This document shows positions 31,248-40,544 of a DNA stretch of 64,000 bases, piece after piece. A program made the translations under genes and the position numbers. Each line of letters begins with the position of its first letter. Positions within the stretch are counted from its first letter, which is position 1. Source of the stretch: Sphingopyxis sp. HIX (GTDB taxonomy: Bacteria; Pseudomonadota; Alphaproteobacteria; Sphingomonadales; Sphingomonadaceae); assembly GCF_001468285.1 (NCBI RefSeq), contig NZ_LNSB01000001.1, positions 124,001 through 188,000 of the forward strand. The letters are read 5' to 3'. A model generated the notes under the pieces. That model saw nothing but the letters and a program-made list of their open reading frames with translations. It was not told the origin of the DNA and did not search any database.

Positions 31248-31661
31248 ATGGCGCGCGACACGCGGCTGCCGATCGGCGGCCTGGCGAAACGCACCGGCAC
31301 CAAGGTAAACACGATCCGCTTCTATGAGGATATCGGATTGCTGCCTTGCGCAGCGCGCACAGCCTCTGGCCGGCGCACCTACGGGGATGAGGATGTCGGG
31401 CGCCTCGCATTCATCCGCAATGCCCGCGGCCTCGGCTTTTCGATCGATGAAATCCGGTCGTTGACGGCGCTGGCCTTGGGGCCGGGGCAGGACTGCGCCG
31501 AAATCCGCGCAGTTGCGGCGCGTCACCTGCTCGATGTCGATGAAAAGCTGGAACGGATGGCGCGGCTCCGTGCTGAACTTGCCCGTATCGTCCAGCTCTG
31601 CGATGGCGGGCCGGTGTCGGATTGCCGGGTCATCGAGGCCATCGCCGCCGGAAATGCCTAG
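31248..31661 (+). CDS. MerR-family metal regulator (PbrR/CadR-like)
   Basis: A 137-aa regulator: winged HTH (IGGLAKRTGTKVNTIRFYEDIGLLP), dimer helix, and C-terminal metal loop. Cysteines C83, C118 and C126 have the 35- and 8-residue spacing of the Hg/Pb/Cd-sensing group; C34 is extra. AGAGGAAGGGAG precedes ATG. It is divergent to the CDF and FTR1 genes, over the operator at 31192-31210. A Pb/Cd-type sensor is the likeliest assignment. Confidence 0.88.
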   Translation: MARDTRLPIGGLAKRTGTKVNTIRFYEDIGLLPCAARTASGRRTYGDEDVGRLAFIRNARGLGFSIDEIRSLTALALGPGQDCAEIRAVAARHLLDVDEKLERMARLRAELARIVQLCDGGPVSDCRVIEAIAAGNA

Positions 31662-31696
31662 CCGCCGCGCTATCGGGACTGTCGGCGGCTTGCGGC

Positions 31697-31924
31697 TCAG
31701 CCGCAGCAACTGCCCTTGCCGCCGTCAACCTGTATTGGCGGGCAGGGTACCGTGCCATAGGAACAGAAGACACAGCAGTCTCCTGGCAGCGGCTTGAGCA
31801 GCGCGCCGCATCCCTTGCAGTCGTAGAAATACTGACACGCATCGGTGGGCATGATTTCGTCGGCGATTTGACCGCAGAGCGGACACGTCAGCGTCGATTG
31901 CAGGACCGGCGAGGGATCAAGCAT
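31697..31924 (-). CDS. GDCCVxC-domain small Cys-rich protein
   Basis: A 75-aa protein with 11 cysteines: CPLC and CKGC pairs (zinc-ribbon-like), then the signature GDCCVFCSYGTVPCPP at residues 48-63 and a CCG end. This matches the family named for its GDCCVxC motif, some members of which are selenoproteins. It overlaps the merT-like gene by 8 bases, so it is coupled. A role as thiol metal chaperone is inferred. Confidence 0.85.
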   Translation of the reverse strand: MLDPSPVLQSTLTCPLCGQIADEIMPTDACQYFYDCKGCGALLKPLPGDCCVFCSYGTVPCPPIQVDGGKGSCCG

Positions 31925-32282
31925 AGCGATAGCCGAGCCAGAGGAGGACGGCGGCGAGGAGCAGTCCGATCAGGGTCACAAAGCGCAGCGACGCGGGCAC
32001 GCACAGGCCATCGGCGCCGCAGCGCGCCGCGCGCATCTGCTGGCGCGCCAGCAGGACGCCACCGGCGACGAGCGAAATTGCGCCGAATGCGACGAACCAG
32101 AGCCGGTAGGGCGCGGCCGGGACCGCTATGCCGACGAGCCAGGCGGACCCGAGCCCCGCCGAGGCCAGCAGCATGGGGAGGGCGCAGCAGGTGGCTGCGA
32201 GAAAGCCCGATGCGATCCCGCCAAGCGCCAGCGAAATGGCCCCAAATCCTTTTGGACGCCTTGCATCTCCAGCCAAATTCAA
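31917..32282 (-). CDS. merT: MerT-like mercuric transport protein
   Basis: A 121-aa three-helix membrane protein with a vicinal Cys pair in the first helix (LAATCCALPMLLASAGLGSAW) and a second pair in the cytoplasmic loop (CGADGLC), as in MerT, which carries Hg(II) inward. The start codon is TTG: either 32282 or, with better spacing from AGGAG, 32276. It is read from the operator at 32314-32334. No merA or merP is present. Confidence 0.8.
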   Translation of the reverse strand: MNLAGDARRPKGFGAISLALGGIASGFLAATCCALPMLLASAGLGSAWLVGIAVPAAPYRLWFVAFGAISLVAGGVLLARQQMRAARCGADGLCVPASLRFVTLIGLLLAAVLLWLGYRYA

Positions 32283-32306
32283 ACTCCTTGTTTCGCGGTA
32301 GCGGCA

Positions 32307-32337
32307 AGTCTACCATCTGTAGTGACTACAGATGCAA
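32307..32337 (-). promoter_or_regulatory. MerR-type operator/promoter, merT unit
   Basis: Perfect 10-bp inverted repeat, CATCTGTAGT (32314-32323) and ACTACAGATG (32325-32334), with a single G between. On the minus strand -35 TTGCAT (32337-32332) and -10 TAGACT (32312-32307) are 19 bases apart. It lies between the divergent merT-like and merR genes. Confidence 0.85.
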
Positions 32338-32348
32338 GCGGAATCGCA

Positions 32349-32750
32349 ATGGCCCCCTCAAGCACCATCCCCATCGGCGAGCTTTCTCGGCTTACCGGCT
32401 GCAATATCGAGACGATCCGCTATTATGAGCGCATCGGCATTCTGCCCGCGCCGGTCCGGTACGGGCGATTTCGCCGTTATGATTCAGCTGGTGTGCGGCG
32501 CCTTGCATTTGTGCGCCGCGCGCGCGAACTGGGGTTTCCCCTCGATACGGTCCGGACTTTGCTCCTTCTTGCCGAAGGCGGCGGCCATAGCTGCGATCAG
32601 GCGCGCCATATGGCCGAGAGCCAGCTTGCCGACGTCCTCGCCAAGCGCGCCGACCTCGACCGGATGGCCGCTGTCTTGGGCGATCTTGTCGAGGCGTGCG
32701 GCGCCGGCGATGCCGGGGGCTGCCCGCTTCTGGAGGCGCTGTCCGACTAG
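32349..32750 (+). CDS. merR: MerR-family regulator with the MerR cysteine triad
   Basis: A 133-aa regulator with HTH IGELSRLTGCNIETIRYYER and cysteines C82, C117 and C125. C82 and C117 have the Tn501 MerR numbers and the third is one residue short of C126, so three-coordinate Hg(II) or a related thiophilic ion is plausible. ATG 32349 is preferred to an in-frame GTG at 32322 that lies inside the operator. It is divergent to merT. The 32-kb operator looks more like the Pb/Cd type than the classical mer type. Confidence 0.87.
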   Translation: MAPSSTIPIGELSRLTGCNIETIRYYERIGILPAPVRYGRFRRYDSAGVRRLAFVRRARELGFPLDTVRTLLLLAEGGGHSCDQARHMAESQLADVLAKRADLDRMAAVLGDLVEACGAGDAGGCPLLEALSD

Positions 32751-32788
32751 GTTCGAGTACAGCCGTCTTCCGCCAGCGCCCCAAAGCA

Positions 32789-32828
32789 GCCATTGCGCGC
32801 GGCAACTAGGGCCACCGCGCGCAATGGC
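32789..32828. terminator. bidirectional hairpin between merR and cusF
   Basis: Perfect 14-bp inverted repeat, GCCATTGCGCGCGG (32789-32802) and CCGCGCGCAATGGC (32815-32828), with a 12-base loop. It lies exactly between two convergent genes, merR ending at 32750 and cusF ending at 32835. Confidence 0.75.
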
Positions 32829-32834
32829 GGCGCG

Positions 32835-33203
32835 TTACGGCGCCTTGTCGAGCTTGGTGATCGTCCCGGCCTTGCCGTCCCAATTGAGCTCGAACGCGAC
32901 CTTGTCGCCGACCTTGATGTCCTTCAGCAGCTCGGGTTTCGCCGCAAAACCCATCGTCATCGGCGGCCATTCGAGTTCGGCGATCGCGCCATGATCGAGC
33001 GTGACCTGGCCTTTTGCCGTATCGATCGCGGTCACGGTCGCCGTGCCCTTGCCATGCTTCGTTTCGGCCGGGGCCGCCATGGTCCCTGTGTCATCGGCCA
33101 TCGCGGCCTTTTCTTCCGTCTTCGGTGCTTCGCCTTGCTTGCCGCAGGCGACAAGTCCAGCGCCGAGCGCAAGGCTGAGCGTAATCGCAGTGAGTTTATT
33201 CAT
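32835..33203 (-). CDS. cusF: CusF-domain copper-binding lipoprotein
   Basis: A 122-aa periplasmic protein with a lipoprotein signal (GAGLVAC) and a C-terminal CusF OB-fold. The Cu(I)/Ag(I) site is visible as H in LDHGAIAEL, then W-PPMTMGF, giving the His, Trp and two Met ligands. It delivers Cu(I) to CusB/CusA. ATG 33203 overlaps the cusA stop as ATGA. It is the last gene of the cus operon. Confidence 0.92.
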   Translation of the reverse strand: MNKLTAITLSLALGAGLVACGKQGEAPKTEEKAAMADDTGTMAAPAETKHGKGTATVTAIDTAKGQVTLDHGAIAELEWPPMTMGFAAKPELLKDIKVGDKVAFELNWDGKAGTITKLDKAP

Positions 33204-36200
33204 GTCGTTTCTCCTTCGGGTTGGACGGGATGAGCCGCACGCCTTCGCATCAGCAGATAGGCGGCGGGAATGATAAGCATCGACAGCAGCGGCGCGGTGA
33301 GCATGCCGCCGATCATCGGCGCGGCGATGCGGCTCATCACTTCGGAGCCGGTGCCGGTCCCGACGAGGATCGGGAACAGGCCCGCGAGGATAACCGCAAC
33401 GGTCATCGCCTTCGGGCGGACGCGGAGCAGCGCGCCTTCGCGAACCGCGGCCAATATGTGGCCGTCGCTGCGATCGGCGAGCGCATGCTTGAGATAGATG
33501 AGCATGACGACCCCGAACTCGGCGGCAACGCCCGCAAGCGCGATGAACCCGACCGCGCTCGCGACCGACTGGTTATAGCCAAGCAGATAGAGGAGCCAGA
33601 GCCCGCCGGTGAGCGCAAAGGGCAGGGTCGCCATGATGAGCAGCGCCTCGTCCCAGCGGCGGAAGGTCAGGTAGAGCAGCAGGAAGATGATCGCGAGCGT
33701 GACCGGCACGACGACCTTCATCCGCTCGGTCGCACGAACGAGGAACTCGAACTGCCCGGTGTAGGAAACGCTGACGCCGGGCGGCAGATCGACATCGCGC
33801 GCGATCGCCCGCTGGATGTCCTGCACGAGGCCCTGCAAATCGCGGCCGCGGCTGTCGACGTAGATCCAGGTCACCGGGCGGCCATTCTCGCTGCGCAGCA
33901 TCGGCGGCCCGTCGCTGACCTTGACTCTGGCCACCGTGCCGAGCGTGATCTGCTGGCGCGACGGCGTCAGGACCGGAAGGCTCGCGAGCTCGCCGATACT
34001 GTCGCGCAGCTCGCGCGGGTAGCGGACGCTGATCGGATAGCGGGCGAGCCCCTCGACCGTCTGGCCGATCGTCTCGCCGCCGATCGCGCCCGAGACGATC
34101 GCTTGCACGTCGGCGACATTGAGGCCGTAGCGTGCTGCGGCGGCGCGATCGATGTCGACATCGATATAGCGCCCACCAGTCAGCCGCTCGGCCAGCGCCG
34201 ACGCTACGCCGGGTACGGTCTTGACGACCGCTTCGATGCGCTTGGCGGTGCGATCGATCCCGGCAAGATCCGAGCCCGCGACCTTGATGCCGACCGGGCT
34301 CTTGATCCCGGTCGCAAGCATGTCGATGCGATTGCGGATCGGGGGAATCCAGAAATTGGCGAGCCCCGGAACCCGGACCCGCGCGTCGAGCTCCTCGATC
34401 AATTTCTCCTCGGTCATGCCGGGGCGCCAACGGTCCTTCGGCTTGAAGCGGATCGTCGTCTCGAACATCTCGAGCGGCGCGGGGTCGGTCGCGCTGTCGG
34501 CCCGCCCCGCCTTGCCGAACACGCTCTCGACCTCGGGCACGGTCTTGATCAGTCGGTCCGTCTGCTGGAGCAGGCTCGATGCCCTTGCGGCCGAGATGCC
34601 GGGTAGCGCCGAGGGCATGTAAAGGAGGTCGCCTTCGTGCATCTGCGGCATGAACTCGCCGCCGATCTGGGTCATCGGCCACAGGCTGGTGGCGAAGACG
34701 AGGCCGGCGATCACGAGCGCTTTTTTCGGCCGTTCGAGCACCCAGTCGAGTGCCGGGCGATAGATGCGGGTCAGCCAGCGGTTGACCGGATTACTCTGTT
34801 CGGCGGGTATCTTACCGCGGATCAGCCAGCCCATCAGCACCGGGATGAGCGTGATCGAGAGGATCGCGGCGGCCGCCATCGCATAGGTTTTGGTGAAGGC
34901 GAGCGGCGAGAAGAGCCGTCCCTCCTGGCCTTCGAGCGTGAAGATGGGGAGGAAGGAGAAGGTGATGATGAGGAGGCTGAGGAAGAGGGCGGGCCCAACC
35001 TCGGCGGCGGCGTCGGTGATGACGCGCCAGCGTTCGGCGCCTTTCAGTTCCTCGCCCGGATGATCGCGCTCCCAATGTTCGAGATGCTTATGGGCATTTT
35101 CGATCATCACCACCGCAGCGTCGACCATCGCACCGACCGCGATGGCGATGCCGCCGAGCGACAATATATTGGCGTTGAGTCCCTGCAGCCGCATCACGAT
35201 GAAGGCGATGAGGATGCCGAGCGGCAGCGTCAGGATCGCGACCAGTGCCGAGCGCGCGTGCCAGAGGAAGAGCGCGCAGACGAGCCCGACGATGATGAAC
35301 TCTTCGACGAGCTTCGAGGTAAGATTGTCGACCGCGCGGTCGATCAACCCCGAGCGGTCATAAGTGGTGATGATCTCGACCCCGGGCGGCAGGCTGCGCT
35401 TGAGCTCGGCGAGCTTGGTGCGCACGCCGTCGATGACTTCGCGGGCATTCTTGCCCTCGCGCATGACGATCACGCCGCCCGCGACTTCGCCCTCGCCGTT
35501 GAGTTCGGCGATGCCCCGCCTTGTGTCGGGACCGATCTGCACCGTCGCGACATCGCCGACCGTTACCGGGAGTCCGCCCGCGGCGGTGCGGATCGGGACG
35601 GCGCGGAAGTCGTCGAGCGACTCCAGATAGCCGCTCGCGCGGACGATATATTCAGCCTCAGCGAGTTCTAGGGAGCCGCCGCCGCTTTCCTGGTTGGCGC
35701 GCTTGAGGGCGTCGGCGACGTCGGTTGCAGTCACCCCGAACGCGGCGAGCTTCTGCGGATCGACGATGATCTGATACTGGCGCACCATGCCGCCGATGCT
35801 CGCGACCTCGGCGACGCCGGGAACCGATTTAAGCTCGAAGCGGAGGAACCAGTCCTGAAGACTGCGGAGTTCGGCAAGATCGTGGCGGCCGCTTTTGTCG
35901 ACGAGCGCATATTCATAGATCCAGCCAACCCCGGTCGCGTCGGGACCGATGCTCGCGCGCGCGCCCTCGGGGAGACGGCTTTGCACCTGGCTCAGATATT
36001 CGAGCACGCGGCTGCGCGCCCAATAGGGATCGGTGCCGTCGTCGAACAGGACATAGACGAAGCTGTCGCCGACGAAGCTGTAGCCGCGCACCACGCGCGC
36101 GCCCGGCACCGAGAGCATCGTCGTCGTGATCGGATAGGTGACCTGGTCCTCGACGATCCGCGGTGCCTGTCCCGCATAGCTGGTGCGGACGATGACCTGG

Positions 36201-36334
36201 ACGTCCGACAGGTCGGGCAGGGCGTCGACCGGAGTCGTGCGCACCGCGGCGATCCCGAGCAAGGTCAGGATCAGCGCCGAAGCGACGACAAGCCCGCGCG
36301 CCGCGACCGAGGCGCGAATAATGCGTGCGATCAT
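33200..36334 (-). CDS. cusA: CusA-type Cu(I)/Ag(I) RND efflux pump
   Basis: A 1044-aa HME-RND pump of the monovalent class: TM4 motif [19 protein letters not shown]. The three-Met copper site is intact at M573, M623 and M672, the same numbers as E. coli CusA ([22 protein letters not shown]). ATG 36334 overlaps the cusB stop as ATGA; the longer frame upstream lies inside cusB. It pumps Cu(I) or Ag(I) from periplasm and cytoplasm through CusC. Confidence 0.96.
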   Translation of the reverse strand: MIARIIRASVAARGLVVASALILTLLGIAAVRTTPVDALPDLSDVQVIVRTSYAGQAPRIVEDQVTYPITTTMLSVPGARVVRGYSFVGDSFVYVLFDDGTDPYWARSRVLEYLSQVQSRLPEGARASIGPDATGVGWIYEYALVDKSGRHDLAELRSLQDWFLRFELKSVPGVAEVASIGGMVRQYQIIVDPQKLAAFGVTATDVADALKRANQESGGGSLELAEAEYIVRASGYLESLDDFRAVPIRTAAGGLPVTVGDVATVQIGPDTRRGIAELNGEGEVAGGVIVMREGKNAREVIDGVRTKLAELKRSLPPGVEIITTYDRSGLIDRAVDNLTSKLVEEFIIVGLVCALFLWHARSALVAILTLPLGILIAFIVMRLQGLNANILSLGGIAIAVGAMVDAAVVMIENAHKHLEHWERDHPGEELKGAERWRVITDAAAEVGPALFLSLLIITFSFLPIFTLEGQEGRLFSPLAFTKTYAMAAAAILSITLIPVLMGWLIRGKIPAEQSNPVNRWLTRIYRPALDWVLERPKKALVIAGLVFATSLWPMTQIGGEFMPQMHEGDLLYMPSALPGISAARASSLLQQTDRLIKTVPEVESVFGKAGRADSATDPAPLEMFETTIRFKPKDRWRPGMTEEKLIEELDARVRVPGLANFWIPPIRNRIDMLATGIKSPVGIKVAGSDLAGIDRTAKRIEAVVKTVPGVASALAERLTGGRYIDVDIDRAAAARYGLNVADVQAIVSGAIGGETIGQTVEGLARYPISVRYPRELRDSIGELASLPVLTPSRQQITLGTVARVKVSDGPPMLRSENGRPVTWIYVDSRGRDLQGLVQDIQRAIARDVDLPPGVSVSYTGQFEFLVRATERMKVVVPVTLAIIFLLLYLTFRRWDEALLIMATLPFALTGGLWLLYLLGYNQSVASAVGFIALAGVAAEFGVVMLIYLKHALADRSDGHILAAVREGALLRVRPKAMTVAVILAGLFPILVGTGTGSEVMSRIAAPMIGGMLTAPLLSMLIIPAAYLLMRRRAAHPVQPEGETT

Positions 36335-37557
36335 TGCGCTGGCTCCAGCGGACGAACCGTGAGACCGGTCAGGCTCGCCTCGGAATCGAGCAGGAACTGG
36401 CCCGACGCGACGACCTTCTCGCCGGGGGCGAGCCCTCGCAATATCTCGGTCTTGCCGCCGCCTTCGCGTCCGGCGACCACTTCGGCGGGATGGTAGCGTC
36501 CGTCGCCCTTCTCGAGCATCACGATGCTGCGCGTGCCGGTGCGGATCACCGCTTCGCTTGGCACCAGCAGCGTTGGCTTGGCGTCCCCGCCGAGCGCGAC
36601 GACGGCGAACATGCCGGGGCGTAGGCGACCGCCGCGGTTGGCGAGCTCGATGCGCACTGTCAGCGTCCGGCTGTCCGCCGCTGCGGTCGGCAGGATCGCG
36701 ACGACCCGCCCGGTAAAAGCCTCGCCGGGAAAGGCGGTGAGGTTCGCGGTGGCAGGTTGGCCGATCTTCACCAGTCCGGCCTGCGCTTCGGGGAGCGCGG
36801 CATTGAGCCACACCGTTCCAAGTCCCGAGATTTCGGCAAGTGTCTGCCCCGAGGCGAGAGTCACGCCTGCACGGGCATTGAGCGTCTGGACCACGCCGCC
36901 GATCGGCGCGCGCACCGTCAGTCTGCCGCCGGTCCGTCCGCTCCGGTCGACCTCGGCGATCACGCCTTCGGGCATGCCCATCAGCCGCAGCCGCTGCCGC
37001 GCGGCCGCCGTGAGTTCAGGTTTGCCGAGCTTCTTGACGCTCAGATATTCGGTCTGGGCGCTGCCCCATTCAGGCAATTGCAATTCGGCGATCGGCGCAC
37101 CGGCGCCGATGACATCGCCAGGCGCGAGGCGATAGACGCGTTCGACGAAGCCGCCCGAGCGCGCCTGGACGATCGCGACATCGCGCTGGTTGAAATCGAT
37201 ACTGCCGTTGACGTCGAAGGTTGCGGCAAGGCTCCCCATTTCGGCCGCGACCACTCTTATGCCGAGGCTCTGACGCGCCGACGGGTCAATCGACACGCCG
37301 GGCGCCGCGCCGCCACCCTCGTCGGCATATTTGGGCTCGAGCTGCATGTCCATGAAGGGCGACTTGCCGGGCTTGTCGAACTTCTGGTTCGGGAACATCG
37401 GATCATAATAGTAGAGGATCTTGCGCCCGCCGCTTGCCGTCTCGGTTGGTGCATCGCTCTTGCCGCTCTGTCCCAACCAATAACCGCCGCCGCCCGCGAT
37501 CAGCACCGTGGCCAGGATTGCGACGCGCCAGCGCGCCGCTGATGTTGCATCGGTCAT
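36331..37557 (-). CDS. cusB: CusB-type periplasmic adaptor
   Basis: A 408-aa adaptor. After an N-terminal anchor it carries a heavy-metal-binding segment ([13 protein letters not shown]...[12 protein letters not shown], residues about 46-77), whose Met residues accept Cu(I) from CusF. Barrel-sandwich, hairpin and membrane-proximal domains follow ([19 protein letters not shown]). Coupled by ATGA overlaps to cusC upstream and cusA downstream. Confidence 0.94.
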   Translation of the reverse strand: MTDATSAARWRVAILATVLIAGGGGYWLGQSGKSDAPTETASGGRKILYYYDPMFPNQKFDKPGKSPFMDMQLEPKYADEGGGAAPGVSIDPSARQSLGIRVVAAEMGSLAATFDVNGSIDFNQRDVAIVQARSGGFVERVYRLAPGDVIGAGAPIAELQLPEWGSAQTEYLSVKKLGKPELTAAARQRLRLMGMPEGVIAEVDRSGRTGGRLTVRAPIGGVVQTLNARAGVTLASGQTLAEISGLGTVWLNAALPEAQAGLVKIGQPATANLTAFPGEAFTGRVVAILPTAAADSRTLTVRIELANRGGRLRPGMFAVVALGGDAKPTLLVPSEAVIRTGTRSIVMLEKGDGRYHPAEVVAGREGGGKTEILRGLAPGEKVVASGQFLLDSEASLTGLTVRPLEPAQ

Positions 37558-38780
37558 CGACCTGCCTCCCCATAAATATAATTGATCCGGATCGCGTCGC
37601 GCGCGACCTCGGCTTCGCGCGCCAGCGCATCGACTTCGGCCTCGGCAAGCGCGAGAGTCGACAGGAGCGCGGTCCCGAGGTCGAGCTTTCCGGCGGCGTA
37701 GCTTGCAAGATCGAGCTCGGCGCGCTTCTTCGCGAGCGGCACGAGCCGCGTACGTGCATTGGCGAGCTGCTCATGATGCATGCGGTGATCGGCGAGATCG
37801 GCGTCGAGCGCTGCCGCGATGTCGCGCTTGGCAGCCTCGCGGTCGAGCCGGGCGCGCATCGCCTCGCTGGCGCGCGCGGCGATCTTGGGGTCCTGCCGCT
37901 TTTTCGAGAAGAAGGGCAGGTCGACGGTGACCCCGACCGTGACGAGATCACCGTAATTGGGCTCGCGGCGCCCATAGGCCGCGTTGACGCTCCAGTCGGG
38001 TCGCTTGTCGGCGCGTGCGAGACCGGTCTCGGCGTCGGCGGCGAGGGCGCGGGCATCGAGTGCTCTGAGCTTTGGCAGGGCGTCGATGCCGGCGCGCAAT
38101 CCTTGTTCGTCGATCGACTGCGGCGGCAAGTCGCCGAGCGTGTCGGCGGCGGGGTCGCCGGTGAAGCGGGCGAGCTGCGCGCGGGCGCGGGCGATCTCGG
38201 CGGCGAGCGCGCTGCGGCGATCGTTGATCGCGGCGCGAAGCTGATCGGGTTCGAGCGCCTGCGCCGGGCGCGCCGCACCGCTGGCAAGCCGCGCCGTCAC
38301 GGTCGATTGAAGGTCCTCGAGGCCGCTATCGAGCAGGTCGAGTTCCTTCAGCTCCTTCTTGGCATAATAGAGATCGACCCAGGCGAGCGCGGTCGCGAGC
38401 CTGATGTCCTGCGCGGTGACCGCTTCGTCGGCGCGGGCGATTCCAATGTCGGCCTGCGCGCGGGTCGCGCGCGCGCGGCGTTTGGCGGGGTTCGGAAAAT
38501 CCTGGCTGACGCCGATGACCTGCATCGTGAAATCGTCGCGATTGAACCGGCCCGCGTCGGGTCCGGTCACCGGGAAATCCTGGAGGACGATATTGAGTTT
38601 CGGGTCGGGCAGCCGGTCGGCGGCGATCGCCGCCGATTGGGCGGCGTCGACGCCCGCTTCGCGGCTTTGCAGTTCGGGTGCCTCCGATGCTGCTCGGCTG
38701 AGCGCCGAATCGAGCGTCATCGGCTCGGCGTGAAGAGCCGAGGGCAGCGCAAGCAAGGCTGCCGTAAAATATGGGCGCAT
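37554..38780 (-). CDS. cusC: CusC-type outer-membrane channel
   Basis: A 408-aa TolC-family channel with a signal peptide (ALLALPSALHAEP) and two outer-membrane efflux repeats (MTLDSALSRAASEAPEL, then VSQDFPNPAKR). Its sequence style differs from both czcC genes, so it is not a recent copy of either. The stop overlaps the cusB start as ATGA. Confidence 0.92.
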   Translation of the reverse strand: MRPYFTAALLALPSALHAEPMTLDSALSRAASEAPELQSREAGVDAAQSAAIAADRLPDPKLNIVLQDFPVTGPDAGRFNRDDFTMQVIGVSQDFPNPAKRRARATRAQADIGIARADEAVTAQDIRLATALAWVDLYYAKKELKELDLLDSGLEDLQSTVTARLASGAARPAQALEPDQLRAAINDRRSALAAEIARARAQLARFTGDPAADTLGDLPPQSIDEQGLRAGIDALPKLRALDARALAADAETGLARADKRPDWSVNAAYGRREPNYGDLVTVGVTVDLPFFSKKRQDPKIAARASEAMRARLDREAAKRDIAAALDADLADHRMHHEQLANARTRLVPLAKKRAELDLASYAAGKLDLGTALLSTLALAEAEVDALAREAEVARDAIRINYIYGEAGR

Positions 38781-38812
38781 GATGTCCCCCTGCTGTGGAC
38801 TGGGCGAAAGCC

Positions 38813-38836
38813 TCCCCGGCGTCTGTACGCCGGGGA
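38813..38836 (-). terminator. intra-operon hairpin upstream of cusC
   Basis: Perfect 10-bp stem, TCCCCGGCGT (38813-38822) and ACGCCGGGGA (38827-38836), with a 4-base loop. It lies between the small protein gene and cusC. It could lower downstream expression (attenuator) or stabilise the upstream message. Confidence 0.55.
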
Positions 38837-38846
38837 AGAAAGACCG

Positions 38847-39113
38847 TTACCCTTGCGGGGGCATCCTTTGGTCGCCGGACATATTCTTCATGCAGTCCGC
38901 CGGACTCACCTTCATCATGTCGCAGTCGCAATGCGCCATCTGTCCCGGCTTGTCCTTGACCCAGACGCGGACTCGCGAGGTGGTATTGGACTTGTTCGGC
39001 CCTGGCACCTGGCGGGTCTGCCATTCATGATGGCCGCCGGACGGTTCTTGGGCGAGGACGGGAGCGGCAAGCGTTGCTGCCGCGAGCGCGGCAACGGCAA
39101 AAAACGGTTTCAT
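38847..39113 (-). CDS. small periplasmic Cys/Met/His protein of the cus operon
   Basis: An 88-aa protein with a signal peptide (VAALAAATLAAPVLAQ), then a short body with HH, three cysteines (HCDCDMM and DCMKNM) and five Met. The pattern suits Cu(I) or Ag(I) binding. The start is ATG 39113; a longer in-frame start at 39284 would lose the signal peptide. It precedes cusC. No named family was recognised. Confidence 0.7.
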   Translation of the reverse strand: MKPFFAVAALAAATLAAPVLAQEPSGGHHEWQTRQVPGPNKSNTTSRVRVWVKDKPGQMAHCDCDMMKVSPADCMKNMSGDQRMPPQG

Positions 39114-39177
39114 GTTGAATTCCTTGATTGAAAAGCGTGAAACCGCGCGCCGGGACGAGCCGGTGCGCGTCGGCAAT

Positions 39178-39540
39178 TCAGGCAAGAAATAGGGGCGGGT
39201 CGGGTTCGGGGCCGAATGTTCTTCCGGCGAGGCGCCGGACAGGAAGCGGATCGAAAGAGCCGGCGACAAATGTCTTTTCGGCAAGGGGGGTAGCCGGAGA
39301 GACGACGGCGGGCGGTAGCGCGCAGCCCATCTTGGCGATGCAGTCGAGCGTGAGGCCCTTGCACGGAGCGCTCTTCTGGGATTTTTTAATCCCCATCATC
39401 TCCGCGCATTCGTCGCTCATCGCCGCCGCGAACGCCGTCTCGGCCGACGGGAGCGCGGGCGCCGAGGCGAATGCGGTCTCCTGCGCCAGAAGGCCGAGTA
39501 AGGCTCCGACAAGAAGTAGAAAGGTGAGCCAGCGTTTCAC
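39178..39540 (-). CDS. small secreted Cys/Met protein at head of cus operon
   Basis: A 120-aa protein with a signal peptide (WLTFLLLVGALLGLLAQETAFA), a cysteine cluster (DECAEMMG, APCKGLTLDC, MGC) and a C-terminal Pro tail (GPEPDPPLFLA). It has the same size and layout as the leaders of the two czc operons, but Cys/Met replaces His, matching a monovalent soft metal. It is the first gene of the cus operon. Confidence 0.68.
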   Translation of the reverse strand: MKRWLTFLLLVGALLGLLAQETAFASAPALPSAETAFAAAMSDECAEMMGIKKSQKSAPCKGLTLDCIAKMGCALPPAVVSPATPLAEKTFVAGSFDPLPVRRLAGRTFGPEPDPPLFLA

Positions 39541-39642
39541 GGTCGAAGCATGATCCTTGTCAAACTTGGCGTCAATCTAAACCGGGGTGGAGATCCCGCT
39601 CACTTGTTCGCCGACTGTCCCGTCGTGGTTACGCCGGACCCG

Positions 39643-40464
39643 TTAAGAATGGCCCATTGTCATGGCGGCGGGCGCGACCAGCATCCACAGCGCCATGGCG
39701 ATCATCATCAGATTTTCGGTCAGTGAGATGAAACCCAGCGGCACATTGCTGTCGCCGCCGACGCAGGCGCATTTGAGTTCGCGCTTGTCGATATACACCG
39801 CCTTGAACACCGACACGGCGCCGATGATCCCGATGAACAGCGCCACCGGAATCGATATCCAGTTCAGCGCGCCAGAAATCATCAGGATGCCGGCAAGACC
39901 CTCCGCAAAGGGATAGATGGTAGCATAGGGTACCCAGCGTTTGGCGAGCAAGTCATAGTTCAGGAACATGCTCGAGAAGCTCTCGATGTCGCGGAGCTTG
40001 AGGAAGGCAAGCAACGCCATGCTGAACCCGATAAACCATTCGGCGGCACGGATTGTGAAGGGCGTGCCCGACACCGCTTGGCTGGCGGCCAGCGCCATCA
40101 GCGCGGTGATAGAGAAGAGCGCGATGACGGGCTTATAGGTAAGCGCCTTAGGATCGCGGACTTTCAGACCGAGATGGCGCCTCAGATCGTCAAGACCGCC
40201 GATCCGCTCGCCTTCGATGAAGGTCTGCGGCGTCGTCGCGACGCCATGTTTCGCCTTGAATGCGTCGGTTTCCTCGCGGGTCGTCAGCCAGACATCCTCG
40301 ACGTCATAGCCGCGGCTGCGCAACAGATGCAGCGCCTTCAGGCCATAGGGGCAGATATGCTGCTCCATCACCATGCGATAGATGGTCGCCCGCGGCTTGC
40401 CCGAAACCGCCGCACCAGTGTGCGCTGGCGCGCTTTCGTTCGCGCGCTGAACCTGCATATTCAT
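39643..40464 (-). CDS. glutaredoxin-MauE fusion membrane protein
   Basis: A 273-aa two-domain protein. Residues about 25-105 form a glutaredoxin fold with a single active cysteine (ICPYG, C38, a CxxG form) and cis-Pro loop ATTPQTFIEG. The rest is a four- to five-helix MauE/DoxX-type redox membrane domain ending with a CAC motif (ELKCACVGG). It is transcribed from a mer-type operator and is divergent from a MerR-like gene. A role in thiol/metal redox at the membrane is inferred; the substrate is unknown. Confidence 0.85.
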   Translation of the reverse strand: MNMQVQRANESAPAHTGAAVSGKPRATIYRMVMEQHICPYGLKALHLLRSRGYDVEDVWLTTREETDAFKAKHGVATTPQTFIEGERIGGLDDLRRHLGLKVRDPKALTYKPVIALFSITALMALAASQAVSGTPFTIRAAEWFIGFSMALLAFLKLRDIESFSSMFLNYDLLAKRWVPYATIYPFAEGLAGILMISGALNWISIPVALFIGIIGAVSVFKAVYIDKRELKCACVGGDSNVPLGFISLTENLMMIAMALWMLVAPAAMTMGHS

Positions 40465-40499
40465 CGATTCGCCTTTCTTGATTCCCGATCGCTTCCCGC

Positions 40500-40531
40500 T
40501 ATATAGGCTCCGTACCATAGTACGGAGTCAA
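40500..40531 (-). promoter_or_regulatory. classical mer-type operator/promoter
   Basis: Perfect inverted repeat CTCCGTAC (40508-40515) and GTACGGAG (40520-40527), 4-base spacer. On the minus strand it follows -35 TTGACT (40531-40526), with a TATATA or CTATAT -10 19-20 bases later. The TTGACTCCGTAC start is that of the known mer promoters. It drives the glutaredoxin-MauE gene. Confidence 0.88.
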
Positions 40532-40544
40532 GGCCTTGCGTGAC

